A DNA stretch of 55,778 bases from Paenibacillus solanacearum (GCF_910593845.1 NZ_CAJVAS010000042.1:1-55778), one strand, 5' to 3'; counted from the first letter of the stretch, positions 26,311 to 35,854 are shown. Notes: generated by a model from the letters alone, not told the origin. Translations and numbers: made by a program.

Positions 26311-27645
26311 TTACTTATTCTTCGCTGTCGAGATTGCTTGATTAATTTTCTCGTCCGCCTGTCTTAACGCCGTGTTCACATCCGTGCTGTTCTTGATCAT
26401 GGCAGCGAACTCACTCTGCACAATGGAAGACGCATTCACGAGCGGAGCCAGCTTCTCGTTCGCCGGCGGGATCGGAGCGAATTTGTTATAATACAATGAC
26501 TTGAAATTTTTATCCTTGAACAGCTTATGGTTGCTTCCCAGCGTAGCGCGAATCTTCTCATCATTCAGCACCGTCGGACGGGCTTCCTTATTCGCCTGCA
26601 GCTGGACATCGTCCGAGAGCAGCTCGACGACGGCTTTGAACGCTTGGTCCGCTTGCTTATTCGCATTGCTTATGAAGTAATAGATCGTATTCGGCTGGTA
26701 TCCGACCTTCGGCAGATCAGAAAACGTCGGAGCCGATACCAAATCCCAATCGAGATCCGGATCGGATTCGAATCGGCCGTAGCCGGACAACGGCGCCATG
26801 ACCATCGCCATATTCCGGTTTTTCTGGAACGCCGTCAGCTCCTTATCCGCGCTCAAATCCTCCGTAGGCTTATTGCCCGGAATATCGTAGAACGATTTGT
26901 AGGTCTGCAGCAGCTTCTGGAACAATGGCCCGTTGACTGCGCTTTTGTCTTCCTTCGGATTGAGGAATGGGGCAGACAACTGATTCTCCGTCAGCATGTT
27001 GCTGTAGAAGAAGCCCATTCCCCGGTACTGCGTCCCGTTATCCACCCGGGTCATCGTCGTCGCCAGCTTCAGCACTTCATCCCAGGTCATCCCGTCCGTA
27101 GGGAACGGCACCCCGAACTTCTTGAATACATCCTTATTGTAAAAAAGAACGACCCCATTCGTATACTTCGGCAAGCCGTAGATGGCCCCCTTGCTTGTTG
27201 CGTTCTTCAGCGATTCGATCGTTGACGGCTCAATGCGGTTCAGATTGAAGTTGTATTTCTTGATCAGCTCCGTCAAGTCATATTCCAGGCTGAGCGGAAT
27301 TAAAGCGCTGTACATGCCTCCGATCGAGGTGATCGTAATATCCGGCGCCTGACCGGCGACCATCATCTTATCCAGCGTCGTTTCTTTCCCATCGATGATA
27401 TACTTCACTTTGTAGTTGGGGTATTTCGCTTGAATCGGTGCGGCAATCGTCCTGTCGAATTCATCTTGGGTGATGGATGGAACCTTGGAGAGGACGACGA
27501 GATCGGCCGACTCCGTCTTGTCATTCACAACAGGCTTCGCAGTCTCGGCTGTCGGCGCCGTTCCTCCGCTATTGCAAGCGGTTACAAAAATGAATGCCGC
27601 TGCCGACATCAGGAGCCCGAATGTTCTCTTTCTATTTCTATCCAT
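26311..27645 (-). CDS. solute-binding lipoprotein (family 1), copy 2
   Basis: 444 residues with GGGGGGATTGGT before the ATG and a lipobox FVTAC. The binding-protein fold shows in KYPNYKVKYIIDGKE, VLFYNKDVFKKFGVPFPTDG with GMTWDEV, and the C-terminal TALRQADEKINQAI. It would capture a sugar or oligosaccharide for ABC import, but no permease follows. It lies upstream of the AraC gene with a 219-bp gap, and its promoter has the same 16-bp box as that regulator's. Confidence 0.88.
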   Translation of the reverse strand: MDRNRKRTFGLLMSAAAFIFVTACNSGGTAPTAETAKPVVNDKTESADLVVLSKVPSITQDEFDRTIAAPIQAKYPNYKVKYIIDGKETTLDKMMVAGQAPDITITSIGGMYSALIPLSLEYDLTELIKKYNFNLNRIEPSTIESLKNATSKGAIYGLPKYTNGVVLFYNKDVFKKFGVPFPTDGMTWDEVLKLATTMTRVDNGTQYRGMGFFYSNMLTENQLSAPFLNPKEDKSAVNGPLFQKLLQTYKSFYDIPGNKPTEDLSADKELTAFQKNRNMAMVMAPLSGYGRFESDPDLDWDLVSAPTFSDLPKVGYQPNTIYYFISNANKQADQAFKAVVELLSDDVQLQANKEARPTVLNDEKIRATLGSNHKLFKDKNFKSLYYNKFAPIPPANEKLAPLVNASSIVQSEFAAMIKNSTDVNTALRQADEKINQAISTAKNK

Positions 27646-27705
27646 ACCAATCCCCCCAAGTGTTTAGATGGAAAATCGTAGGAACTGAAAGCGCTATCGA
27701 ATCTA

Positions 27706-27767
27706 ATTATACGCCTTCCATAATGGGAGTAAATGGAGAAAGCATTGAATAATATGGATAATCGTCT
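27706..27767 (-). promoter_or_regulatory. promoter and activator box of binding-protein copy 2
   Basis: Minus strand: AGACGATTATCCATAT (27752-27767), 18 bases, TTTACT (27728-27733), 16 bases, TATAAT (27706-27711). Transcription would start near 27699. The match of box, distance and -35 to the AraC gene promoter is exact apart from one base in the spacer length. Confidence 0.62.
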
Positions 27768-27950
27768 GAACAAATTTACGGTACTTTACAGCAGAATTTA
27801 TCGGGAGTGGCCTGCCCCTGATTGCCAATCTATCTGACCGTCAACAAAGAACAGGATCGAAAGAAGGGAACGAGAAAAGGACGGAAGCAGATTCCGAAGG
27901 AAATGCCTGCCGTATCCCCCCTGGTCATGAAAAAACTGCCAGTTAACGTA

Positions 27951-27982
27951 ACGCGGCTGCCGATACATGTCGGCAGCCGCGT
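27951..27982 (-). terminator. stem-loop downstream of the sulfatase remnant
   Basis: ACGCGGCTGCCGA pairs perfectly with TCGGCAGCCGCGT around the six-base loop TACATG. On the minus strand it is followed by TTACGTTAACTGGCAGTTTTTT. The core is shared with the stem at 20427-20464, suggesting a dispersed terminator-like element. Confidence 0.65.
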
Positions 27983-27999
27983 CGAACGTTTTTATTTAG

Positions 28000-28140
28000 C
28001 TATTGATAGGGACCGTTACCGAGACCCGCGAGGAGCGGATCGTCCGTACGCCGCATCCAGCTTTCCAGCCGCTTGGCCAGATTGGCGGCAATGCTGGCAT
28101 AGGCAGGTTCGTCGATCATGTTCTTGCGTTCTACTTTGCC
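28000..28140 (-). pseudogene. C-terminal remnant of a sulfatase
   Basis: On the minus strand this stretch reads as an open frame of 46 codons whose end, including RLESWMRRTDDPLL, is nearly identical to the end of the intact sulfatase at 34489-35808. Other shared pieces are NMIDEPAYAS against NMIDDPAYAS. The frame then ends with its own stop. Upstream of it there is a stop codon within 50 bases and the binding-protein gene 57 bp away, so the N-terminal 380 residues are gone. The remnant shows that a second sulfatase once lay between the binding proteins, probably lost by deletion. Confidence 0.75.
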
Positions 28141-28196
28141 CAGCTTGTTCATAGAGTCGATATTTTCCTTCTCGGCGTCAGCGGTGCATTATCCGG

Positions 28197-29507
28197 TTAT
28201 TTGGTTTGCTTGGCCGTTTCGATATTCTTATTAATCTGATCCTCGAATTCCCTTAGAGCCGTATTGACGTCGGTTTTCTTATTGACCATGTTCGTGAACG
28301 CCACACCCAAGTCAACGTTGACATTCGTCAGCTTCGGATCGCGCAGTGGCGACGGCGGTGCGTCCTTGTAGAAATAAAACGCGTTCGTATTTTTGCCCTT
28401 CAACTCCGGTACGTCCTGGCCGAACACTTTCTTGACCGCGCTGCTGGCGAGCGGAGTGCCGACCCCTTGCTTGGCGAGCAAGGACTGCACCTCTTCGGAT
28501 AACAAATAGGATACGACCTGGAACGCCTGATCCTTGTATTTGGAGTTTTGCGTAAGGAATAGAGCGAGCGTGGCGGGCTTGAGGCCTATATTCGGCTTTT
28601 CTTTTAACGTCGGGAGGGAAACGACATCCCAGTTCATGCCCGGATTCACCTTGGCCCAGTTGATCATGATCGGGTGGCTTTCCAGCGCCATCGCTACATT
28701 GCCTTTACTGACTTCGGAGGCTGCAACCATTTTGTTGCTCGGAATTTCATAGAACCGCTTCAAATTTTCGAACAGGGTTTTCCAGCCGTCCGTGTTGACG
28801 GTCGCTTTATCCTCCTTCGGGTCAAGCGGGCTGAGCGAAAGCTGGTTATTCAGCATCATATTGTTCGGCGTCGTTTCGAAGCCGATATACGTGGTACCTT
28901 GGTCCTCGCGCGAAGTTTTTACGGCCAAATTGTAAATGTCGTCCCATGTCATGCCGTCTTTCGGATAATCGATCGCGAACTTGTCGAACAGGTCTTTATT
29001 GTAGTAAAGGGCGTACCGGTTCATGGTGAACGGCAATCCGTACAGCTTTCCTTCCGTATTGGAAAATTGTGTTTGCTGCAGTACGGCCGTCTCGAACTGT
29101 TGAAGATTAAAATTGTATTTTTTCACCAATTCCTGCATGTCGTACTGGAAACCATTCTCGATAATCCGGCTGACCATGAAGCTGGCGGATTCATAAATAA
29201 TGTCCGGCAGCGTCCCCGCTGCAATCAGATCCTTGTAGTCCTGTTTGTCTCCGCGATTAATAATATTCAGCGTAATATAGGGAAATCTTTTCTTTAGCGC
29301 TTCCGTAATGCCCAAGGTGTCGAAATTCAAGGCGCCGGGCTGTCCGTTGTAAAACGTCAACGTAATCGGATCGGTAATCTCCTTCGCGGTCGGATTCGCA
29401 CTTGTCCCCGTTCCGTCGTTCGCGTCTTTACCTCCGCTGCTGCAGCCGGCCGCAAGCATCGTCACAAGTAACAGCAGTACGACTGCCAAATTCCATTTTT
29501 TCACCAT
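28197..29507 (-). CDS. solute-binding lipoprotein (family 1), copy 3
   Basis: 436 residues from ATG 29507 (GGAGG nine bases upstream; the ATG at 29513 is too close to that site). The lipobox is LAAGC. Features are PITLTFYNGQPGALNF, KRFPYITLNIINRGDK, ALYYNKDLFDKFAIDYPKDG with GMTWDDI, and the C-terminal TALREFEDQINKNI. It belongs to the same family as copies 1, 2, 4 and 5 but is distinct in its first lobe, so it probably binds another sugar. The sulfatase remnant lies directly downstream. Confidence 0.88.
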   Translation of the reverse strand: MVKKWNLAVVLLLLVTMLAAGCSSGGKDANDGTGTSANPTAKEITDPITLTFYNGQPGALNFDTLGITEALKKRFPYITLNIINRGDKQDYKDLIAAGTLPDIIYESASFMVSRIIENGFQYDMQELVKKYNFNLQQFETAVLQQTQFSNTEGKLYGLPFTMNRYALYYNKDLFDKFAIDYPKDGMTWDDIYNLAVKTSREDQGTTYIGFETTPNNMMLNNQLSLSPLDPKEDKATVNTDGWKTLFENLKRFYEIPSNKMVAASEVSKGNVAMALESHPIMINWAKVNPGMNWDVVSLPTLKEKPNIGLKPATLALFLTQNSKYKDQAFQVVSYLLSEEVQSLLAKQGVGTPLASSAVKKVFGQDVPELKGKNTNAFYFYKDAPPSPLRDPKLTNVNVDLGVAFTNMVNKKTDVNTALREFEDQINKNIETAKQTK

Positions 29508-29731
29508 GACCATAGACCTCCGTTTTTTTATGTTTGTTCCCTTTCGTGTGCCGAGTATTCGCCTGATTGCGCTTACATTTCAAGCCGGTTTTAAGCGTAT
29601 GGAGCGGGTGAAGCCGACGGCGCTGCTCAGTGCGACGGAGACAAACCTGGCTTGGACCATTTTGTGAAGGAGACACAGTAAACAAAATGACGGACTGCGA
29701 GTAACATCCCAATTACTGAATCACTCGTGCA

Positions 29732-31105
29732 TTATTCCTCCTTTGTGATTCCGCAAGCCGTATGAGTGAGAAATCGTTCGCCGAGCCAGGCACCTTGGCG
29801 AATGAGCAGCGACTGGAGCTCAGCGACCGGGACGTCCCGGCTTGCCAGCGACCGCTTTGCCGCCAGCGCAGCCGCCGTTCCTGCGGCCTGCCCCATCGCG
29901 AAGCAGTTCGGCATGACCCGGAGCGAGCCCTGCACGATTCGGTCCGCCGAGGCGGAGCGGCCCGCGACCCATACGTTGTCGAGCTGCTTGGGCAGCAGAC
30001 AGCGGTAAGGCACGCCGTGCGACTGTCCTGGGGGCAACCGGTAAATGTTCATACGGTCGGTGCTCGTCGCCAGATGCACATCGATGAAATAGGCGTTGCG
30101 GGCGATATCGTCCGGGAAGCTTCGCGTTTGGACGAAATCATCCTGCGTCAAAATATAATCCCCTTCAATTCGCCTCGTTTCGCGAATGCCGATTTGCTCC
30201 CCAGTTACCGTCAAGTGAGCTCGCTCGAAGCCGGGCACATAGCTGCGCAAAAACCGCATCTGCTTTTGAACCACTTTTCTACCCTCGATCGCTCCCCTGG
30301 TCAAATTTTCAGCGCTCTTCCCGTCGATGCCGAACACATGGCCGAAATTGACCCCGACCAAATGGTCCGCCAGCCAGGAAAGACCCGATACCTTCCCGCG
30401 TCCCGGCGGTAGATCTCCGGCACGCTGTGCTTTCTCTACCGCGAGGTGGATTTGCCCCGAATCTCCGCTTTCCTTCAAATATGCCAGAAAACGCTCCCGG
30501 TCGACGTTTGACACCAAATAGCACATCGTTCCCGGCTGCAGCTCCCCAGCTTCCCCCCCTTTTTGAAAAGGTGCTCCGCCAAGCGCCGCAATATCACCAT
30601 CTCCCGTAGCATCGATCACATAATTGGCCTGAACGGCGGCAAGGCCAGATTTGTTGAGCGTGACAATCGTTTCGACGCGCCGTCCCCCTTCGTTCTTCAC
30701 GATTTGACCGACAAACGTGTGGTACAGAAGCTCGACCCCGTCTTTCAGCGCGGCATCATCGTACACGCGCTTCAGTACCTCCGCGTCGATCGGCACCCAG
30801 TCCAGGCGGTTCTGATACTTACGCAGGTAATCTTCGCCACAGCTTTGCTTCATGGCTTCCAGCAGCTCCAGCCCGATCCCGCGGATGACCGGTTTCTCCT
30901 TATCCGTAAACGGGCAAAAAGCCGGCACAAGCGACACGGTTGCCATTCCGCCGAGATAACCTCTCTGCTCGATGAGCAGCGTCTTCGCTCCGTTGCGGGC
31001 CGCCGCAATGGCAGCGGCAATACCGGCCGGACCGCCTCCGACCACCACGACGTCCGCCTGCTTCGAGACCGGAATCGAAATTTCGGGCAATGTAATTGTT
31101 TTCAA
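29732..31105 (-). CDS. FAD-dependent oxidoreductase of the FAD_oxidored family
   Basis: 457 residues from TTG 31105, with GGAGG seven bases upstream. The flavin motif VVVVGGGPAGIAAAIAAARN lies near residue 17, followed by YLGGMATVSLVPAF, the strand VIDATGDGDIAALGG and the C-terminal VWVAGRSASADRIVQGSLRV. The central block GIRETRRIEGDYILT is typical of the family. It is a sister of the oxidoreductase at 22503-24380 without the repeat domain. The neighbours are a binding protein and a GH43 gene, so it may oxidise a sugar derivative released in this pathway, but this is inferred from context. Confidence 0.8.
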   Translation of the reverse strand: MKTITLPEISIPVSKQADVVVVGGGPAGIAAAIAAARNGAKTLLIEQRGYLGGMATVSLVPAFCPFTDKEKPVIRGIGLELLEAMKQSCGEDYLRKYQNRLDWVPIDAEVLKRVYDDAALKDGVELLYHTFVGQIVKNEGGRRVETIVTLNKSGLAAVQANYVIDATGDGDIAALGGAPFQKGGEAGELQPGTMCYLVSNVDRERFLAYLKESGDSGQIHLAVEKAQRAGDLPPGRGKVSGLSWLADHLVGVNFGHVFGIDGKSAENLTRGAIEGRKVVQKQMRFLRSYVPGFERAHLTVTGEQIGIRETRRIEGDYILTQDDFVQTRSFPDDIARNAYFIDVHLATSTDRMNIYRLPPGQSHGVPYRCLLPKQLDNVWVAGRSASADRIVQGSLRVMPNCFAMGQAAGTAAALAAKRSLASRDVPVAELQSLLIRQGAWLGERFLTHTACGITKEE

Positions 31106-31234
31106 CGGATCTCCTCCACCTTTCATGGGTAGTTTTTATTGTTAGTATATTACGAAGGTTAGTTGGTGTTTAGTTGCGATTTTGTTGATGTTAAAGGAAT
31201 GGTGAATATACAAAAACAGCAATTTTCTGCCCCG

Positions 31235-32734
31235 TTACTCGCCTATAATCACAATCTCAGAAAGTCCCGTTTCGTTGGTCGCCGTTTTTTCGATGACCAC
31301 TTTGATGGATTTGACCTTCCGCTCCGCAAGATTAACAATCGCGGCGGCACCAGGCTCGGTTGGGAACTCGATATTTTTGATTTCCGTGCCGTCATCCAGA
31401 ATTAGCTTGCCAGTATGGATCGATCTTAAGCCGCTTGCACTCTTATAGATCATTACGGCCTTCACGACCCGTTGATTCGGCCAGGTCAGCTGCGCCCAAG
31501 CTCCGGCTGTTTCGTTGCTTGCCACCCAATCGTACCGTTCAAAGCGCTTGTACAGTCCGATTTCGCCATCGTTCAATGCTTTCTCCGAAAAGCCTTGCTT
31601 GATCGAACTTACTGTTATCGCGGCGTCGCCTGCGATGTTTTTCCATTTGCCGGTCGTGCCGGAGGGCCGCATTTGCCCTGTAATGATCGGACCGTTCACG
31701 TACATGGATCCGTCTCTGCGGAACCCGACCCGGTCTATATTGAGTTGGCGGTTGCCTCCGCCCTTCTTCGCATCAGCGTGCGTGTGGTACATGATCCACC
31801 ATTCCTTGCCGTCCGGGGACAGGATAATGGAGTGATGTCCCGGTCCGGATACCTTGGTGTGGTCGGCGCTCAAAATCGGATTGTCCTTATATTTAACGAA
31901 CGGACCGGTCGGACTTTTAGAAGTGGCATAACCCACCGAATATTTGCGGTTGCAGTAGCAGTTGGCCGAAAACATCAAGTAATAGGTGCCGTCATGCTTC
32001 AGAACAGCAGCGCCCTCGTTCCATTCATTGCTGCCGCTCTGCTTCTCCCAAGACTGTTCTGGCTTCGACACCGATACTGGCTTGCCCTTTAAAGAACTCA
32101 TGTCCTCGTTCAATTCGACAACATTAATGTCGCTGATTTTTTTGTCTCCGAACGGTAATAGATTGTTGGAGTAATACAAGTAAATTTTGCCGTCATCATC
32201 AACCAGAATATACGGGTCAATCGTGCCGTATTCATAATTCAAGAGCGGCTCCTTCAGCATATCCTTGAAAGGACCCTTAGGCGAATCCGCAACCGCGACG
32301 TTGATATGCATCTTCTCCTCGCCCTTCACCGCAGAGTAAAACATGTAATACTTGCTTTTGTATTCAACGACATGTGGCGCCCAAAAATTTTTGTCTCCAA
32401 AGCTGTCTATCGCCTTCAATACTTGCCCCTCGTCCTTCCACTGTACGAGATCGCTGCTGGAATATCCCTTAATGCCACTGCCTCCTGTCGGATAGGCATA
32501 ATATTTGCCATCGCTTGTACGAATCACGCTGGGATCGGCTCCACTCTTGATAACCGGGTTACTGTAAAATAAATCTTTGGGCAGATCACTCTGGTTCATC
32601 AGCTGCGCAGCAGGCTCTGTTGGCCGTGCCGGCTGAAGGGCATCATTCATCGGACCAGCTGTTTGTTCCGTTGAAGTACAGCCTGCAAGTAATAGGACGG
32701 CTATTACGGTGATAAACTGAGGTTTCCATTTCAT
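31235..32734 (-). CDS. GH43-like glycosidase lipoprotein with discoidin-like C-terminus
   Basis: 499 residues. The signal peptide has lipobox LLAGC. The five-bladed beta-propeller of GH43 shows in SGADPSVIRTSDGKYYAY (catalytic base Asp), YGTIDPYILVDDDGKIYLYY (pKa-tuning Asp) and NEGAAVLKHDGTYYLMFSA (acid Glu). The C-terminal 140 residues resemble a carbohydrate-binding F5/8-type domain (WAQLTWPNQRVVKAVMIYKS). It probably cleaves arabinose, xylose or galactose side chains outside the cell. It lies after the binding-protein copy 4 gene, in a 249-bp gap without a gene. The exact specificity cannot be read. Confidence 0.85.
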   Translation of the reverse strand: MKWKPQFITVIAVLLLAGCTSTEQTAGPMNDALQPARPTEPAAQLMNQSDLPKDLFYSNPVIKSGADPSVIRTSDGKYYAYPTGGSGIKGYSSSDLVQWKDEGQVLKAIDSFGDKNFWAPHVVEYKSKYYMFYSAVKGEEKMHINVAVADSPKGPFKDMLKEPLLNYEYGTIDPYILVDDDGKIYLYYSNNLLPFGDKKISDINVVELNEDMSSLKGKPVSVSKPEQSWEKQSGSNEWNEGAAVLKHDGTYYLMFSANCYCNRKYSVGYATSKSPTGPFVKYKDNPILSADHTKVSGPGHHSIILSPDGKEWWIMYHTHADAKKGGGNRQLNIDRVGFRRDGSMYVNGPIITGQMRPSGTTGKWKNIAGDAAITVSSIKQGFSEKALNDGEIGLYKRFERYDWVASNETAGAWAQLTWPNQRVVKAVMIYKSASGLRSIHTGKLILDDGTEIKNIEFPTEPGAAAIVNLAERKVKSIKVVIEKTATNETGLSEIVIIGE

Positions 32735-32982
32735 AACAATATGTATCCCCTTTCAAAATGGCCAAGAAGGATCTCCAATAAATCGGATAAAAAGCAAAAA
32801 CGCACCGTAGCGAAAAATGGTAAAATGGAGGTTTCCCGACCATCCAAAAACCATAACGCGAGGTGCATTTTCATGGATTTGCTGCTTGAACTGCATGCCC
32901 CATCGATCCAAGAATCTGCATTCGGATGCATTATTTGTACTTTACACGTCCGGAGATTTCCTCGTTCGGGAACAGGTGGAGT

Positions 32983-34296
32983 TTACTTATTCGACTCGTC
33001 TAAAATATATTTATCGCCTTTTTCATTCGCTTCCCTCAGAGCCGTATTCGTATCCTTCTTGTTCACAACAACTTCCCGCAACGTGTTGTTGACGAGTGTT
33101 CTCAGATTGGCGTCGTAATCGGACGGTTCATGCAGCTTCTGCGGCTTGACTCCGAATACCGCGTTCATGTTCTTCCCCTTATAGCTAGGGAGATCGGCAG
33201 CGAACGACTTCTTGAACTGGTCGTTCTTCTTCAGAGATGTAAGCCGCCCCTTCCTATTAATGAGATCCTGCAATTCATCTCCGGTTATATGCGATATGAC
33301 CTGAAACGCCTGCTCCTTGTACTTGGAGGTTTTGGATACCATCAGCAGTTGATAATCCGCTTCTCTGGAATAGCCCATCGCTTCCTTGAAATTGGGGATC
33401 GTCACCATATCCCAATGAAGCGGCTTTCCCTCAGCTTGCAGCGTTTCGAATGTGCCGGTAAGCCCGTTACCCCAGGCTGCCATCATCGCCATCCTCTGAT
33501 CCGAAGTAAACTCGCCTGCGCCCGGCAGCTTATCCCCCTCAATCATTCCTGGAATTTCATAAAATTCTTTGGCTTTGTCCAGCACCATTTTCCATTGATC
33601 AGTTTGCAGCGCCGCTTTGTTTGCCGCTTTGTTAACATAAGGCAGCGACAAACCGAAGCCCATTAGCGACACACCGCCGGTATCCAGACCTTTGTACTGG
33701 ACTCCGTCTACATTCCGCGTCAGCTTACGCGAAAGCTCCAGCGCATCATCCCAAGTCATGCCATCCTTCGGGTAGGGAATTCCGAACTTGTCGAATATGT
33801 TTTTATTGTAAAATAGAGCGGCGAAATTAATGGAATAGGGCAGTCCGAATACTTCGCCTTTATCGCTGTACCATCGAAAGGAGTCAATGATCGAAGGCTC
33901 GAATCGGTCGAGACTGATGCTGTTCTTCTTGATGAGCGGGCTGATGTCCTCAAGCACTTGCAGCTTCATGAATTCCGGGATTCGGGCGACGCTGGTCAGG
34001 ATAATATCCGGAAAACTCCCCGACGTGATGAGTTCTTCGGGTAAAGAGCCCTTGACACCAACCAAAGGCTCCAAGGTAATATACGGATATTTCTTTTGAA
34101 TCGGATCCGAAAAATAAGTTTTAAATTCTTCATCCGTAAGCTCTTTTAAACCATACATATACACCTTGAGTGTAACTGGCTCCGTACTGACAACCGGAGC
34201 GTTCTTATCCGTGCTTATGCTTTTTGAAGCTGTACAGCCCGTGACTCCCATCAATGTGAGCGTTACCAATGTGGTTGCAATCATATATGTTTTCAT
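32983..34296 (-). CDS. solute-binding lipoprotein (family 1), copy 4
   Basis: 437 residues with AAGGGGGAG upstream of the ATG and lipobox GVTGC. The family features are YPYITLEPLVGVKGSLPEEL, ALFYNKNIFDKFGIPYPKDG with GMTWDDA, and TALREANEKGDKYI. It lies between the sulfatase and the GH43-like gene, all in the same direction. A common transcript sulfatase, binding protein, GH43 is possible, since the gaps are 192 and 248 bp. The gap to the sulfatase carries a plus-strand open end that I could not place. Confidence 0.88.
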   Translation of the reverse strand: MKTYMIATTLVTLTLMGVTGCTASKSISTDKNAPVVSTEPVTLKVYMYGLKELTDEEFKTYFSDPIQKKYPYITLEPLVGVKGSLPEELITSGSFPDIILTSVARIPEFMKLQVLEDISPLIKKNSISLDRFEPSIIDSFRWYSDKGEVFGLPYSINFAALFYNKNIFDKFGIPYPKDGMTWDDALELSRKLTRNVDGVQYKGLDTGGVSLMGFGLSLPYVNKAANKAALQTDQWKMVLDKAKEFYEIPGMIEGDKLPGAGEFTSDQRMAMMAAWGNGLTGTFETLQAEGKPLHWDMVTIPNFKEAMGYSREADYQLLMVSKTSKYKEQAFQVISHITGDELQDLINRKGRLTSLKKNDQFKKSFAADLPSYKGKNMNAVFGVKPQKLHEPSDYDANLRTLVNNTLREVVVNKKDTNTALREANEKGDKYILDESNK

Positions 34297-34488
34297 TAAT
34301 GTTAAAGCTCCCCCTTCCTTTTTTCTACTCCACGTCTGTGAGACCTTCCCCGGCTAAGAGCGATAACTTTTCCCTCATCTATCTGCCACATTTACATGAT
34401 GAGATTCGGGCAATATTGGACTTTGCTTTGGATGGCAAGCTCGTCCGTCTTTTCACCACCTAGTTATCGCCCATGCGTTCGGTTAGCC

Positions 34489-35808
34489 TCAATGGCCGGC
34501 TCCGTTATTCGGGTGCAAGCTGTCGAGCGAATTGACACGCACTCCTTCAGGTGCCGGTACCGAGCCCTGAAGGAGTGGATCGTCCGTACGCCGCATCCAG
34601 CTTTCCAGCCGCGCGGCCAGATCGGCGGCCATGCTGGCATAGGCGGGATCGTCGATCATGTTCTCGCGTTCTACAGGATCGAGATACAGGTCGAACAGCA
34701 TGTCTTTGGAGCGGCTGCGCTCGCGAATGCCGTGCTGCATCAGGAACTGTTTGCTCAAGCCGTTGTCCATATTTGACATGACAATCTGATCGTGATCGTC
34801 GTAGAAGCGGATCAATTTGTAGCGTTCCGTCCGCACGCAGCGCATAGGCTCGTAAGCGGCGTGGTACGTCACCTCGGAGAATAGTTCGCTGCGAACTTCG
34901 GAGGCGCTGCCGTCCAGCAGCGGCACAAGCGAGCAGCCTTGCAGCCAGTCCGGTTGGGCTATTCCGGTTATCTCGCACAATGTCGGGAACAGATCGATCT
35001 GCGAGACGATCGTGTCGATTACTAGACCTTCTCTCCTGCCTGGGACACGCATCATAAGCGAAACGCCGATGCCCGTATCGTACAAATAACATTTCATTCG
35101 GGGGAAAGGGATGCCATGGTCGGTCGTAAAGATGAGTATCGTGTCGTCCCATTTTCCGGCGTCCTTGATGGCCTGCCGCACAATGCCGAAGCACTCGTCG
35201 ACAACCGCAGCCGAAGCGATAAATCCGGCCATATCCTTGCGGTTGGCTGCCGTGTCGTACATCGGATGCGGAGGCATGACGTACCGGGAATCGACCGGAC
35301 GACTCGTCTGCGGGAAATCGAATTCCGCGCGGTGCGTGTTATGCAAGCCGACGGTCAAGAAGAACGGCGCGTCCCCCTGCTTGCCGATGAACTCGGCAGC
35401 GAGCCGGGCCGTCTGCAAATCGCGCACTTCGCCTCCACGCGCTTCGTTCAAAAGATTGAGGTTTTGCTTGTAGCCGAGCTCGTTGACCGCTCCCGCACCG
35501 TGATTCTCGTGCTGTACGCCGCTGAGTGCGGTTTCATAACCGTTTCGGGCAAGGAACGAGGCAAGGTGCTGCGAGCAGTCGTTCAGCCGGAAGCCGCGAT
35601 GGGCGAGACCGAGCATCCCGTTCGAATGCGGAGCCATTCCGGTAAGCAGGCCGCTGCGGCTTGGCGAGCAGGTTGGGCCGGCGCAGAATGCTTGGCGGAA
35701 CAGCGCCGCTTCTTCGGCGAAACTTTGCAAATGAGGCGTAGGTACGGCATACCCGTAAGGCTGGATGTATCTCCCGGTATCATGCGTGTGGAAATAGACA
35801 ATATTCAT
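34489..35808 (-). CDS. type I sulfatase
   Basis: 439 residues. The active-site motif is CSPSRSGLLTG, with Cys47 to be converted into formylglycine. Metal ligands fit N-terminal DTGRYI and the later DTILIFTTDHGIPFPR. The family belongs to the alkaline-phosphatase-like fold and removes sulfate from glycan or aryl sulfates. A sulfatase-maturing enzyme (FGE or anSME) is needed and is not in the window. AAGGAGAG lies a dozen bases before the ATG. No signal peptide is evident, so it acts inside the cell. It is followed by binding-protein copy 4. Confidence 0.88.
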   Translation of the reverse strand: MNIVYFHTHDTGRYIQPYGYAVPTPHLQSFAEEAALFRQAFCAGPTCSPSRSGLLTGMAPHSNGMLGLAHRGFRLNDCSQHLASFLARNGYETALSGVQHENHGAGAVNELGYKQNLNLLNEARGGEVRDLQTARLAAEFIGKQGDAPFFLTVGLHNTHRAEFDFPQTSRPVDSRYVMPPHPMYDTAANRKDMAGFIASAAVVDECFGIVRQAIKDAGKWDDTILIFTTDHGIPFPRMKCYLYDTGIGVSLMMRVPGRREGLVIDTIVSQIDLFPTLCEITGIAQPDWLQGCSLVPLLDGSASEVRSELFSEVTYHAAYEPMRCVRTERYKLIRFYDDHDQIVMSNMDNGLSKQFLMQHGIRERSRSKDMLFDLYLDPVERENMIDDPAYASMAADLAARLESWMRRTDDPLLQGSVPAPEGVRVNSLDSLHPNNGAGH

Positions 35809-35854
35809 AGTTTCAGAACTCTCCTTATACGTTTGTTGTCTTTGAAAACTTTCC

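Noticed and set aside
29658..29689. inverted repeat CATTTTGT/ACAAAATG with a 16-base gap
   Set aside because: It is short, has a long gap and no T-run, so a terminator or operator call is not supported.
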